This document shows, one piece after another, positions 48,942-59,480 of a DNA stretch of 64,000 nucleotides; the first letter of the stretch is position 1; each line of letters starts with the position of its first letter. Location: positions 248,001 through 312,000 of the forward strand of contig NZ_CP059492.1 of assembly GCF_014041995.1 (NCBI RefSeq), read 5' to 3'. Origin of the DNA: Changpingibacter yushuensis (GTDB lineage Bacteria; Actinomycetota; Actinomycetes; Actinomycetales; Actinomycetaceae). Under the pieces are notes generated by a model. The model made no database searches. It saw only the letters and a program-made list of their open reading frames with translations, and was not told the origin of the DNA. The position numbers and the translations under genes are program-made.

Positions 48942-49958
48942 GTGCTTGCTTATCCAGTGCTGGAAGAGATCGCCGCTGAGCGGATCGGTGATCCCTCTCG
49001 CGATGAGCGTTGGGCAGTGGTCTATCGCGTATTGCTGCGGATTCTTGTGGGTGAGGCTACGGAAGACCTGTGGTCTCTTTCCCGTTCTGAGGCCAGTGGT
49101 CTGTGGGATGCTCTTTCTTCTGGCGGTGAGTCTCGCCGTGGAGTTCATCCGGGTGTCTGCAGTGTGGATGGATGGTTGCGGGTGCGTTCCTCGGCGTTCG
49201 AGGAGACGGACCAGCGATTTCTCGATTACCACGAGGACCCGGTGGGCTTGATCCAGGAGAAGCTGAACCCAGAGGATGCCGCCAATGTGCTGTATTCCTA
49301 CCTGCGCTCTCGCAAGGAGCTATTGACGACGCCGGTCAACAGCCCCATCGACTTCGGCCTCTTGAGCAGAGCAAGTGGAGAGCCGCAACACTACTTCGCA
49401 GAGAAGTACAACCTCATCCGGCTGGTGCTGCCTCCCTTGGTTTTCGTGGGCTACTCAGAAATTGAGGACTGGGAGGTAGAAACGGAGGAAATCCAGGAAG
49501 GCAACCCGCTGCAACAGAGGGAGATGGATGAGCATGCCACCAGCGGGGATGAAGAGGTGTCCTATGAGACCTTCATCGCCTCCATCGAAGAGTTCGTGGC
49601 CCAAGAAAGGGAGGCGTTCACGGACAAGCCGTCTTGGCTGTCACTTCGCGTTGTCAGAGGTTTGGTGCTGAGTCCCGAGTTGGGATCGAGTCCAGAAGCG
49701 GGTTCGATGGAGACGACGGAGCTGACTTCTCGTTTCCTGAAGCTGCGGTTGTATGACCGGGGCGCGAGAGTGCGTGTTGTTCCGGTTGTTCCAGAGCCTG
49801 TGAAGCACAGGGACCTCGCCATGACGATTGCCAACGCGCGGCTGCTGGGAGCAGTGTTGATGGGTAACCCTCAGTGGAAGCGTGACTGGCTTGGTAGGAA
49901 GTCTCTCGTCTTCGTCGGACTTCAGTTCCGCGTTAGTCCTCGTCGGGAAGAGGGGTGA
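48942..49958 (+). CDS. hypothetical protein of the toxin-immunity operon
   Basis: 338 residues from GTG 48942 with GAGAGGTGAG upstream. No signal peptide or membrane helix. Acidic middle (about 170-200, EIEDWEVETEEIQEG), helical ends, and a C-terminal segment DWLGRKSLVFVGLQFRVSP. No family or catalytic motif recognised. It is 7 bp before the first paralogue of the immunity-like array, so it is almost certainly in the same transcript. Confidence 0.6.
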   Translation: MLAYPVLEEIAAERIGDPSRDERWAVVYRVLLRILVGEATEDLWSLSRSEASGLWDALSSGGESRRGVHPGVCSVDGWLRVRSSAFEETDQRFLDYHEDPVGLIQEKLNPEDAANVLYSYLRSRKELLTTPVNSPIDFGLLSRASGEPQHYFAEKYNLIRLVLPPLVFVGYSEIEDWEVETEEIQEGNPLQQREMDEHATSGDEEVSYETFIASIEEFVAQEREAFTDKPSWLSLRVVRGLVLSPELGSSPEAGSMETTELTSRFLKLRLYDRGARVRVVPVVPEPVKHRDLAMTIANARLLGAVLMGNPQWKRDWLGRKSLVFVGLQFRVSPRREEG

Positions 49959-49965
49959 ACTGGAA

Positions 49966-50478
49966 GTGAGCAAGCGCGACAGGGAGGCGAGAAAACGGGC
50001 ACGAGAAGAAGATCGTAGAAGGACGCAGGCCGGGATGCTGGTACTTTTCGAACGGTTGTCTGCCGATCTGGATGACAACGTCTACAGGTGCTTCATGAAT
50101 TATCGAAGTGAGGCATGCTTGGAAGGCCATCCGATCGGTGAACCAGATATCGGGTTCCGTATCACGTCCGACGGCATTGAAGGAGAAGCGATCCATATGA
50201 TTTCCACCTTCAACCACTTCTTGACCTTCCATTTGACGGACTCATATGACGGGACGGATGAAGGCGCAAGTGTGGAGGAGATGACACAAGAAGTCGAGGA
50301 AGTACTCAGAAGGTTCTTGGCTGTGGGCCGTGCTTACCTCATTCAGCGTCCGGTTCCCACGGGCAGGTACTTTCCGAAGATCACTGTAGAAATGCCGGAA
50401 AGAGAAGAAGTCATGCGCCATCCCCTTAATGATGACTTGGCACGGCTGATTTCGTTTCGGTGGTTGAAGAATAATTGA
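49966..50478 (+). CDS. PTGRxFPK-domain paralogue 1 (immunity-like)
   Basis: 170 residues from GTG 49966 (GAACTGGAA upstream); the frame extends back to 49882 but that lies in the previous gene. A basic helix (MSKRDREARKRAREEDRRR) is followed by an alpha/beta domain and a C-terminal module AYLIQRPVPTGRYFPKITVE, then MRHPLNDDLARLISFRWLKN. The same C-terminal module occurs in the next two genes. Cytoplasmic. It is the most complete member and probably the ancestral form. Immunity is inferred only from context. Confidence 0.65.
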   Translation: MSKRDREARKRAREEDRRRTQAGMLVLFERLSADLDDNVYRCFMNYRSEACLEGHPIGEPDIGFRITSDGIEGEAIHMISTFNHFLTFHLTDSYDGTDEGASVEEMTQEVEEVLRRFLAVGRAYLIQRPVPTGRYFPKITVEMPEREEVMRHPLNDDLARLISFRWLKNN

Positions 50479-50503
50479 CCATTTTGTCTCGAAGCAGGTG
50501 GGA

Positions 50504-50935
50504 ATGGCGCGAATAAATCCCGTAGAGGCGCTGAGTCTGGTGCAGAGCATCGATGACTCAACTGGAGAGCTCGTTTTCGAGTCCTCTTTGCAGGAAACTG
50601 GCACTATCGAAATGAATGTTCGAATGGCTAATGTCCCCATCGGGTGTTTCTCCATCCGTTATTGGTGTAGCGATGTGGTGTTGTTCGAGACGGACAGTGG
50701 ATTTATGGATTTTAGGTTTTGCGAACAGAACGGCGATTTACAAGAACTCAAGAGTTGTATCAGAGAACTCATTGATGTGGGATACGCATATCTGACGCAG
50801 CACCCTGACTCGAAAGGTCGGTTCTTCCCAAGAACCCCTTTGACAACGGCAACTGGAGAAGTCACCCTGCATCGGTCGTTATCCGCAGATGTCTGTCAAC
50901 TCTTTGGTAGGCACCGCACCGGGGAAGCGAAGTGA
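50504..50935 (+). CDS. PTGRxFPK-domain paralogue 2 (immunity-like)
   Basis: 143 residues from ATG 50504 (GCAGGTGGG upstream; GTG 50498 is alternative). It lacks the basic MSKRDRE helix but keeps the alpha/beta domain (GCFSIRYWCSDVVLFET) and the module AYLTQHPDSKGRFFPRTP... LHRSLSADVCQLF. Divergence from paralogue 1 is large, so this is not a recent copy. Confidence 0.6.
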   Translation: MARINPVEALSLVQSIDDSTGELVFESSLQETGTIEMNVRMANVPIGCFSIRYWCSDVVLFETDSGFMDFRFCEQNGDLQELKSCIRELIDVGYAYLTQHPDSKGRFFPRTPLTTATGEVTLHRSLSADVCQLFGRHRTGEAK

Positions 50936-50942
50936 GCTGGAA

Positions 50943-51068
50943 GTGAGTAAGAAGGAGAGGGAAGCGAGGAGGTCACTCCTTCCCTACTCGCATTATCGCG
51001 AACACGTTGTGTCGGTTAAGGAAGCCCGTGCCAGAGGTTTGATTGAGAAGTGGAAAAAGAGATCATGA
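50943..51068 (+). pseudogene. orphan N-terminal fragment of a third paralogue (41 codons)
   Basis: GTG 50943 begins MSKKEREARR, matching the start of paralogue 1. The DNA around it (GAGCTGGAAGTGAGTAAG) repeats that before paralogue 1 (GAACTGGAAGTGAGCAAG, from 49957). It ends in TGA 51066-51068, overlapping the ATG of the next ORF. Together they look like one paralogue with its middle deleted and split in two. Confidence 0.5.
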
Positions 51069-51313
51069 ACGATAGTTTGACTCGCTCCTCGCCCTTAGTC
51101 CCTGTACCGGACGTCATGGTCCTGATGCAGGAGCTCCTTGAGACGGGCTATGGCTTTCTTGAACAACGTCCTGAACCGACAGGTCGGTTCTTTCCAAAGC
51201 TGACTATACATATTTCCGGTCATCGGGACAGAATACTCAGGCTCCCGCTCGGTGAAGATCTGCGGAACCTCGTTACGCTGAAGTGGCTTAGGAGACAAGG
51301 CCCTCGTGTCTAA
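51065..51313 (+). CDS. PTGRxFPK-domain paralogue 3, C-terminal module only
   Basis: 82 residues from ATG 51065 (ATGA coupling to the fragment upstream). It contains GYGFLEQRPEPTGRFFPKLT and RLPLGEDLRNLVTLKWLRR, the best match to the consensus module, but not the N-terminal domain. It may be a working mini-version or a remnant. Confidence 0.5.
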   Translation: MNDSLTRSSPLVPVPDVMVLMQELLETGYGFLEQRPEPTGRFFPKLTIHISGHRDRILRLPLGEDLRNLVTLKWLRRQGPRV

Positions 51314-51434
51314 GATCCCCGGTCTGATCCCCGAAGACCGCCCAGCATTACGACGCCAGTACGAGAAGCTAAACCCGGTCGAACTGACCCGCGACATCCT
51401 CCGCTACCACACCATGCTCATCACGAAAGCATGA
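51312..51434 (+). pseudogene. C-terminal remnant of an unidentified gene, probably an integrase or transposase
   Basis: The frame reads PEDRPALRRQYEKLNPVELT and DILRYHTMLITKA to a TGA, with no start; it overlaps the last codon of the preceding ORF. The style fits the end of a DDE transposase/integrase, but the family is not certain. Confidence 0.35.
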
Positions 51435-51566
51435 GACAAGTCCGATCTGCTCACCACGCAAGTCGAAGACACGAAGGCCCGGCGCCAGAAGCGACAAACC
51501 AGCGAAGTAAAACGCCGGACCGCGTGACCGCGGGCCTCACGATCAAAGTACATGAGGCACGACTGG

Positions 51567-51752
<186 letters not shown>

Positions 51753-51776
51753 ACAGCAGGGTTCACCGGCGGTGCT

Positions 51777-52448
51777 TCAGGGCAACTGCCAATCGATTGG
51801 ATCGGCTCCCTGGGCTGCAAGCAACTCATTGACTCGTGAAAACGGCCGTGACCCAAAAAAGCCTCGGGATGCTGAGAGTGGTGACGGGTGGGGCGACATT
51901 ACCACGGGCACATCTCCAAGTAGAGGTCTGAGTTCCTGAGCTGGCCGCCCCCACAGTACTGCCACGAGTGGCTGGTTGCGAGCCGCGAGCCTTCGGATGG
52001 CGTGGTCGGTGACCGCCTCCCACCCCTTCCCGCGATGTGACGCTGGAGCGCCCGGCTGGACAGTGAGGACTCTGTTGAGAAGCATGACCCCACGTTCGCA
52101 CCACGGGGTCAAGTCTCCGCTCGAAGGTTCTGGGCAGCCGACGTCGTCGTGAAGCTCACGAAAGATATTCACCAGAGAACGAGGTATCGGACGCACGGAT
52201 GGATCCACACTGAAGCTGAGCCCAACGGGATGGCCGGGGGTCGGGTAGGGATCCTGCCCCACAATGAGCACCTTGACGCTGCTGAGAGGGTAGGTAAAGG
52301 CACGCAAAACGTTCTTGCCGAGCGGTAAGTAGTGGCGGCCGGCAGCTAACTCATCGCGGAGAAAAACGCCCATCTGATGAATGTTGGGTTCAACGGGCTT
52401 GAGGGCCTCGGCCCAACCGGGATCGATGATGTCAGAGAGGGGCTGCAT
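51777..52448 (-). CDS. ung: uracil-DNA glycosylase, family 1 (intact copy)
   Basis: 223 residues, family length. It removes uracil from DNA. Water-activating Asp in [11 protein letters not shown], uracil-binding segment [20 protein letters not shown]-intercalation loop [19 protein letters not shown]. The ATG at 52448 is 6 nt after TACCCT (leaderless type). It is divergent from DUF3263-LytR_C-groEL, a neighbourhood seen in other actinobacteria, so this copy is likely the native gene and 37305-37970 the extra one. Confidence 0.95.
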   Translation of the reverse strand: MQPLSDIIDPGWAEALKPVEPNIHQMGVFLRDELAAGRHYLPLGKNVLRAFTYPLSSVKVLIVGQDPYPTPGHPVGLSFSVDPSVRPIPRSLVNIFRELHDDVGCPEPSSGDLTPWCERGVMLLNRVLTVQPGAPASHRGKGWEAVTDHAIRRLAARNQPLVAVLWGRPAQELRPLLGDVPVVMSPHPSPLSASRGFFGSRPFSRVNELLAAQGADPIDWQLP

Positions 52449-52523
52449 GAGATTAGGGTACGCGCCAGCAGTATGTGGATGTGTTGCTCAGCTTCGATAG
52501 GCTGATGAGGAAGAAGGGGTGAT

Positions 52524-52820
52524 ATGGAAGAAGTCGTACCAGGGCTAAGTGATGAAGAACGCCAAGTGCTCTCAGTGGAGGACTCGTGGTGGCGCTCGCG
52601 CATAAAGAAGTCCGATGCAATTCAGGCCACCGGAATGTCTAGCACTCACTACTATCTGGTGCTCAACCGGGCTTTGGCCAAACCTGCGGCTGAGCTGGAG
52701 AATCCGGAACTCGTCCGCAGGCTGAAAAGACTCAGGGAAAAGCGTGGAAATGAACGCCATAACGCTCGCGTCATTCGCGAGCGTGGCGGCAATGCCAGCG
52801 GGCAGAACACGGTAAGCTAG
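52524..52820 (+). CDS. DUF3263 protein
   Basis: 98 residues, AAGAAGGGG ribosome site. LSDEERQVLSVEDSWWR and IKKSDAIQATGMSSTHYYLV LNRAL form the DUF3263 helix-turn-helix-like domain, an actinobacterial family of unknown function. It ends 4 bp before the LytR_C gene, a conserved pairing. Confidence 0.9.
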   Translation: MEEVVPGLSDEERQVLSVEDSWWRSRIKKSDAIQATGMSSTHYYLVLNRALAKPAAELENPELVRRLKRLREKRGNERHNARVIRERGGNASGQNTVS

Positions 52821-52824
52821 CGCC

Positions 52825-53469
52825 GTGGCAGAGAACAAGTACCCAGAGGATGAATTCGACCTTTTGGCCGCTGAACGCGCCGTGCGCGGCGCTCATCGTC
52901 GCCGCGAATCGAACCGCTCGTGGTGGATCGCTCTGGTTGCGGTCTTAGTGTGTGCTCCGCTTTTTGGATGGGCAGTCATCAACTTCATGGGTGTGCCATC
53001 CTCGCACTCAACAGCATCTGGCACCTCCTCCACAAGTGCCGAAGCGAGTGCAACAACCCAGGAATCGCAGTCGGCGGAACCTACGGATGAAGCCAGTAGC
53101 GATGCAGCCTCAACGGGCGCTGCCACTGATGAAGCCACGGCCACAGAAGAACCCACTCCCACAGATGACGCCACAACAGCCTCTGTCGATTTCAGCAAGG
53201 CAATCTTGGTGCTTAACGCTTCTACCGTGAACGGTCTGGCTGCCACGAAGCAGGGCATTCTGCAGAATGCAGGATTCACCAGCGTTTCGGTAGGGAACTA
53301 CCAGTACACGCGGCCAGCAGCCTCCCAGATCTACTATTCTGCTGAGTCTGACGCCGCTACGGTTGCGGCGGTTGCGAATGCTCTGGGAATCTCATCAGCG
53401 AACTTCATTCTCAATGCGAACGCAACGGGTGGTGACCAAATCGTCGTCGTCCTTGCGGGTGACGTCTAG
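52825..53469 (+). CDS. LytR C-terminal domain membrane protein
   Basis: 214 residues. Basic N terminus, one membrane helix (about 33-54, WWIALVAVLVCAPLFGWAVI), a Ser/Thr/Ala/Glu-rich spacer, then the LytR_C domain (about 128-214: AILVLNASTVNGLAATK, FILNANATGGDQIVVVLAGD). The GTG start is 6 nt after TAAGCT. It resembles the mycobacterial protein upstream of groEL2. Probably envelope-associated. Confidence 0.88.
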   Translation: MAENKYPEDEFDLLAAERAVRGAHRRRESNRSWWIALVAVLVCAPLFGWAVINFMGVPSSHSTASGTSSTSAEASATTQESQSAEPTDEASSDAASTGAATDEATATEEPTPTDDATTASVDFSKAILVLNASTVNGLAATKQGILQNAGFTSVSVGNYQYTRPAASQIYYSAESDAATVAAVANALGISSANFILNANATGGDQIVVVLAGDV

Positions 53470-53652
53470 ATCTGGCTGGAATCGGCGCCGTGGCGCTGAG
53501 GATGGACCGCGTGCGGATCCGCTGCTACCGCATCTTGAGCCAAGATAACTCAACTTTGGTGCCAGAGAAGTCCCGAATTCGTGCCAGAGAAGTCCCGATT
53601 TCAAGCCATTCTTTGCCCACGGTGAACAAGAGGCAGGCTCAATCGGGCTCGT

Positions 53653-53679
53653 CTTGCACTCGGGAGCTGAGAGTGCCAA
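53653..53679. promoter_or_regulatory. upstream CIRCE-like operator
   Basis: CTTGCACTC-N9-GAGTGCCAA, three mismatches to the HrcA operator consensus. It overlaps a good promoter: TTGCAC at 53654-53659 and CAAAAT at 53677-53682 with a 17-bp spacer. Confidence 0.65.
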
Positions 53680-53686
53680 AATCTAG

Positions 53687-55457
<1,771 letters not shown>

Positions 55458-55481
55458 TCGCCAGTCTCTGACTGATATGCA

Positions 55482-55518
55482 GGTGCGGCTAGGGAGAGAT
55501 CCCTAGCCGCACCTTTTT
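55482..55518 (+). terminator. intrinsic terminator of groEL
   Basis: A perfect 14-bp stem GGTGCGGCTAGGGA/TCCCTAGCCGCACC, 4-nt loop, followed by TTTTT. Confidence 0.95.
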
Positions 55519-55714
55519 CATGCCTGTCCAATGCTCTTTCATGCCAGTCCGGAGCAGTGTGTTCGGAATGCCTGTGGCAGCTGGCTGGAGTCGTTCCGTG
55601 GCTTGGACACACCCACGCGTTAGAATCCGAAAGGCAGCCGAATCGGGACGGGCCGTACACGCCCCCCAGACGATTGGGTAGGCCACGCTTTGGCGGCACA
55701 GACCGGAGGATTCA

Positions 55715-56539
55715 ATGAAACTGGCTACGATTCGGCGCGATAGCCGCGAGAACAATACAGTTGCGGTTCGAATTGATGGGGATAGCGCCACAGACCTCGG
55801 CTTTCCATCCGTTGACGCGCTCCTCAAGGCTGGCGCGTTAGATGCGGCGCGTACACTCGATGGCCCGCAGTTTCCCACAGAGCACCTCGATTTTGCTCCG
55901 GTAGTGACCAATCCTGGCAAGATCATTTGCGTGGGCGTGAATTATCGCCCCCACATCAAGGAGATGGGCCGTGAAATCGCCAGCCATCCTACGTTGTTCA
56001 TGAAGTTCTCCGAAGCTCTTGTGGGGTCCGGAGACCCTCTTATCAAGCCATTCGAATCGGAGATGTTTGATTTTGAAGGCGAACTGGGTGTCGTGATCGG
56101 CCAGAAGGTTAGGCGCGCTAAGGGCCCAGCGGCCACGGCAGCCATCGCAGGGTTCACGATCTGCATGGATGGTTCGGTCCGCGACTGGCAGAACCATACC
56201 GGTCAATGGGTTGCCGGCAAAGCCTGGGAGGGCTCAACGCCGGTGGGGCCAGTGCTCGTGGATCGGGATTCGTTCGAGCGGCACGCTCGCCTCACCACCC
56301 GGCTCGACGGGCAGGTTATGCAGAGCGGTTTTGTCGACGACGTCGTCTTCGGGCCAGAAGCGATCATCGAGTACGCATCAACCTTTGTGACGCTCAATCC
56401 GGGAGATCTCATCTTGACAGGCACACCGGGTGGAGTTGGCCATGCACGCAAACCACCTGTTTACCTGCAATCGGGCCAGTCCTTGGAGATCGAGATTGAC
56501 GGTATTGGCGTACTTTCGAATGTGGTAACCGAAGGCTAA
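55715..56539 (+). CDS. fumarylacetoacetate hydrolase-family protein
   Basis: 274 residues, GGAGGATTCA before the ATG. A short N-terminal domain is followed by the FAH catalytic domain with IICVGVNYRPHIKEMGRE, metal-binding Glu residues in FDFEGELGVVIG, MDGSVRDWQNHTGQW and ILTGTPGGVGHARKPPVYLQ. Members act as hydrolases, isomerases or decarboxylases on diketo acids; oxaloacetate decarboxylase or acylpyruvase activity are candidates. The substrate cannot be told from sequence. Confidence 0.9.
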   Translation: MKLATIRRDSRENNTVAVRIDGDSATDLGFPSVDALLKAGALDAARTLDGPQFPTEHLDFAPVVTNPGKIICVGVNYRPHIKEMGREIASHPTLFMKFSEALVGSGDPLIKPFESEMFDFEGELGVVIGQKVRRAKGPAATAAIAGFTICMDGSVRDWQNHTGQWVAGKAWEGSTPVGPVLVDRDSFERHARLTTRLDGQVMQSGFVDDVVFGPEAIIEYASTFVTLNPGDLILTGTPGGVGHARKPPVYLQSGQSLEIEIDGIGVLSNVVTEG

Positions 56540-56637
56540 CGCCCGCGTTCGCGTTCGCAGGGCCGCCATGTGGCGAAGGTTAGTTGCCAGGCCACGGCAT
56601 GTGGCGCCTCCGCCTCGTCGTTGGTCTCGCAATCAAT

Positions 56638-58446
56638 CTAGTCGTCGGGTTCGCGTTCAATCCCGTGTGTAGGCGTCTGCTGGAGCCTCTTCGAGTGGAC
56701 GTCTGGTTCGCGATCACTTGTCAGCCGGGGAGGCGTGAGTCTCTGGTCGCGTTTGGTGGCAACCCTTTCGTCGTCGTCGTCGATCCATTCGGGCGTTGGT
56801 GCTGTTGCCGGTGGGCTGAAGCTTGCTGTGGAACTTGCCGTGCTATCAGAAGGAGCAGGCGCGCCCGCGCGTGACGCTGAGTTCGCGACTGGTGAATCTG
56901 GAGTGACCGTTCCATCCGTGCGGGGTGGGGTGTGCGCAGAGAAACTGGGATCCGGACTGCCGTGGGCATCGCTCTCTAGGCGGGCATCATCCCGGAGATC
57001 AGCATCGTCCGGGAGGTCCGCTTCTCCATGCATCGCGCCGGGCTTTGACATCGCGCCCAGCTCCTGCTCCTCACGCGCCCTTTTGATGGCGGCCGCCGTT
57101 TGGAGGCGTTCTTCGATGCGGCGGCGAATCTCGGCTGCCACAGCCTCACGCCTGCGTTGCTTCTTTTCCTCAGGCGTGAGTGCTTCGCGTTCTCGCACGC
57201 CCGGATCAACTAGCTCCTGACAGGCTTCCATGGTGGATAGCGTGTCTATCGGGGCGGGGGACGCTAGCTCAAACGCGCGGAGAGATCGCAGCAATGCTTC
57301 TTCGCGTTCAGCTTCAATCCGTTCCTTTTCATCGGCTTCAGCCGAGGCGCGCAGCAACGCATCGATACCAGCGTTGCGGGCCACATTCGACTTTGCATGG
57401 GTCTCGCTGTCGCGCGTACCGGTTTCAGCTGCGGAAACATCGGTGCCGCGCGTTGTTGATCCCCTCGTTGTTGATCCACGCGTCGTCGTCGACGAATCGT
57501 TCGGTACTGCAGAAGATGGCGTGACCTGCGAAGCAGATCTGGGCGATGAAACATGCGCGGCCGGTGAAGAAGCCGCTGAAGACGTTTTTGAAGAAGCCGC
57601 TGAAGACGGTGCGGGCGCGGAGTTGGAGTGCCCCGTGGATTCTGGCACAGCTGCGGACGTGCGAGCGGCCGGCAAGGAATCGGATGGCGCAGGAGTACTA
57701 AGGTGTGCGCCGCTCGCACCGGCGGGTTGATCGTCGGTCTGCGCTGAGAGGATTCGTGAAATCCGTTCGAGTTCTGCCTCGAGATTCTCGCGTGCGCCGC
57801 GATCCCACTGGCGCGCCAGTGGTGTAGCGAAGAGTTGGCGGCGGGCCAGAAGGTGGGAAACGATTTCGCGGCGGGCCAGAAGGAAATCGCGGTGAGGAAT
57901 GTGGGCATATTCCTCACCCACTTGCTCGAGGTAGCGCTTGTATCGTTGCGGGTCTACGGCAAGTGAACCGAGGTGGGCATCGCGAAGCGCGAGTTCATCC
58001 ACATCGACTGCTTGAAACTGTGCGGTCTCATTCGGAAGCCTGTCTGCGCGCCGCATCCCACGAATGAGTTCACCTATTCGCCGGGCCTTTTCGGGATCCA
58101 CACCTAGGCCAAGAAGGTGGGTTTGGGCAAGTGTGGCGGAAGTGTTCTCATTTTCGCCGCCATTGCGGGTGTAGGCGTCCTCTTCGGCTGTGGAGAACAC
58201 CACGCCGTGATACCAGGCGGCAAGGCGCACCAAACTGGGTTCATGTGTTTCGGGAAGGAGGGTTTCGAGCCTAGTGAGCATTTGCACTACGTGTTGTAGG
58301 CCGTGATATGAGCGGTCGGAACTGGACCAGCGGGCAATGAGCCGGTCGCATGCTTGCGCTAGTTCTTCCTTTGACAAAGGTGAACCAGCGCTCTGAACGG
58401 AGCGAACGTAGGCTTGAACAAGCCACTGTGGAACATCGTTCGGCAT
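56638..58446 (-). CDS. HD-superfamily phosphohydrolase-like protein with long disordered tail
   Basis: 602 residues, GAGGAGG before the ATG. The first 230 residues match the COG4339-type predicted metal-dependent HD phosphohydrolases (DRSYHGLQHVVQML, TSATLAQTHLLGLG, DVDELALRDAHLGSL, YKRYLEQVGEEYAHIP). The doublet that is usually HD reads HG here (LAAWYHGVVF). From about 240 the protein is low-complexity, rich in Ser/Ala/Pro/Asp, with TTRGSTTRGSTTRG repeats and a basic coiled stretch (EAVAAEIRRRIEERLQTAA). Function unknown. Confidence 0.75.
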   Translation of the reverse strand: MPNDVPQWLVQAYVRSVQSAGSPLSKEELAQACDRLIARWSSSDRSYHGLQHVVQMLTRLETLLPETHEPSLVRLAAWYHGVVFSTAEEDAYTRNGGENENTSATLAQTHLLGLGVDPEKARRIGELIRGMRRADRLPNETAQFQAVDVDELALRDAHLGSLAVDPQRYKRYLEQVGEEYAHIPHRDFLLARREIVSHLLARRQLFATPLARQWDRGARENLEAELERISRILSAQTDDQPAGASGAHLSTPAPSDSLPAARTSAAVPESTGHSNSAPAPSSAASSKTSSAASSPAAHVSSPRSASQVTPSSAVPNDSSTTTRGSTTRGSTTRGTDVSAAETGTRDSETHAKSNVARNAGIDALLRASAEADEKERIEAEREEALLRSLRAFELASPAPIDTLSTMEACQELVDPGVREREALTPEEKKQRRREAVAAEIRRRIEERLQTAAAIKRAREEQELGAMSKPGAMHGEADLPDDADLRDDARLESDAHGSPDPSFSAHTPPRTDGTVTPDSPVANSASRAGAPAPSDSTASSTASFSPPATAPTPEWIDDDDERVATKRDQRLTPPRLTSDREPDVHSKRLQQTPTHGIEREPDD

Positions 58447-58670
58447 TTTTTCCTCCTCTCAAGTAAATATCGGCGCCGTGGATCTCGCAACCCACGAGAG
58501 TCTAGTACTGCCGTGGCGGCACCGAGAAAGTTCTACGCAACATGTGAGGCGCGCGATGTGTGAAAGTGCCTGTGTGACTGTGTGATGGTGCCTCTGGGAC
58601 TGAGGAACGGTGCCTGCCCACACAGAATCAAAAGGCGCATCGCACCCCGCCAGTGGACTAACGTAGGTAT

Positions 58671-59477
58671 GTGAGATTCTCGAAGGACAAGGGAGCTGCT
58701 TCCCCACTTAAGGGGCGGGCCCTCATTACTGGCGGTACATCAGGTATCGGCCGAGCGTTTGCAGATGCGTTGGCGGCGCGTGGCTTGGATCTTGTGTTGG
58801 TTGCACGTTCGAGCGAACGTCTGGAATCCACACGGAACGCTATCGAATCACAATACGGCGTGGCATGCGAGGTATTGGCCGCTGATCTTTCGGAGGCCGA
58901 CGGCGTCGCCGCCGTTTCAGAACGCCTTGATTCAGATTCCAGCCCGATCGAAGTTTTTGTGAACAACGCGGGCCAAGGTTTCTATGGCACGCTGGCAAGC
59001 CGAGACTTTGAACCGATGAGCGCCGCTATTGATCTCATGGCAACGACCGTGGTGAAGCTTGGCGGCGCAGCGGCTCAAACGATGCAACGCCGGGGCCACG
59101 GGGTCATCGTCAACACGTGTTCGATTTCTGCACTTGTGCCGATGGGGTTGTATTCAGGCATCAAGGCGCTCGTGAAAACGTGGTCGTTGTCGCTTGCGAT
59201 TGAAGTTGCAGGAGCCGGCGTCCAGGTCGTGGCATTCATGCCGGGTTGGGTGCATACGGAGTTCCACAAGCGGGCGGGTGTAGAGCGTTCTAATCTTCCC
59301 GGATTCATGTGGCTTGAGGCGGATCGGGTGGTGCACGATTGCTTGGCAGACGTGGATCGCGGCAAGGTATATTCGGTTCCCTCCAAGCGTTTCAAGGTCA
59401 TTGCAGCGCTCGCTGAGCATGCTCCAAAGAAGGCGGTCTGGGCTGTGACCGCGAAGATCAACAAGGGTCGAAACTAA
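58671..59477 (+). CDS. short-chain dehydrogenase/reductase
   Basis: 268 residues, classical SDR: cofactor motif ALITGGTSGIGRAFADAL, VNNAG at about 100, catalytic Ser in NTCSISALVP and Tyr/Lys in YSGIKALVKTW. The basic Arg after the second strand (LVARSSERL) suggests NADP(H). Substrate unknown; it is followed at 3 bp by a PlsC-type gene, so a lipid substrate is possible. The GTG is 6 nt after TAACGT (leaderless type). Confidence 0.9.
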   Translation: MRFSKDKGAASPLKGRALITGGTSGIGRAFADALAARGLDLVLVARSSERLESTRNAIESQYGVACEVLAADLSEADGVAAVSERLDSDSSPIEVFVNNAGQGFYGTLASRDFEPMSAAIDLMATTVVKLGGAAAQTMQRRGHGVIVNTCSISALVPMGLYSGIKALVKTWSLSLAIEVAGAGVQVVAFMPGWVHTEFHKRAGVERSNLPGFMWLEADRVVHDCLADVDRGKVYSVPSKRFKVIAALAEHAPKKAVWAVTAKINKGRN

Positions 59478-59480
59478 GGT

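Noticed and set aside
48690-49232. 180-codon antisense frame in the toxin-downstream operon
   Set aside because: It overlaps two + strand genes that have ribosome sites and consistent operon spacing; the translation has no recognisable features.
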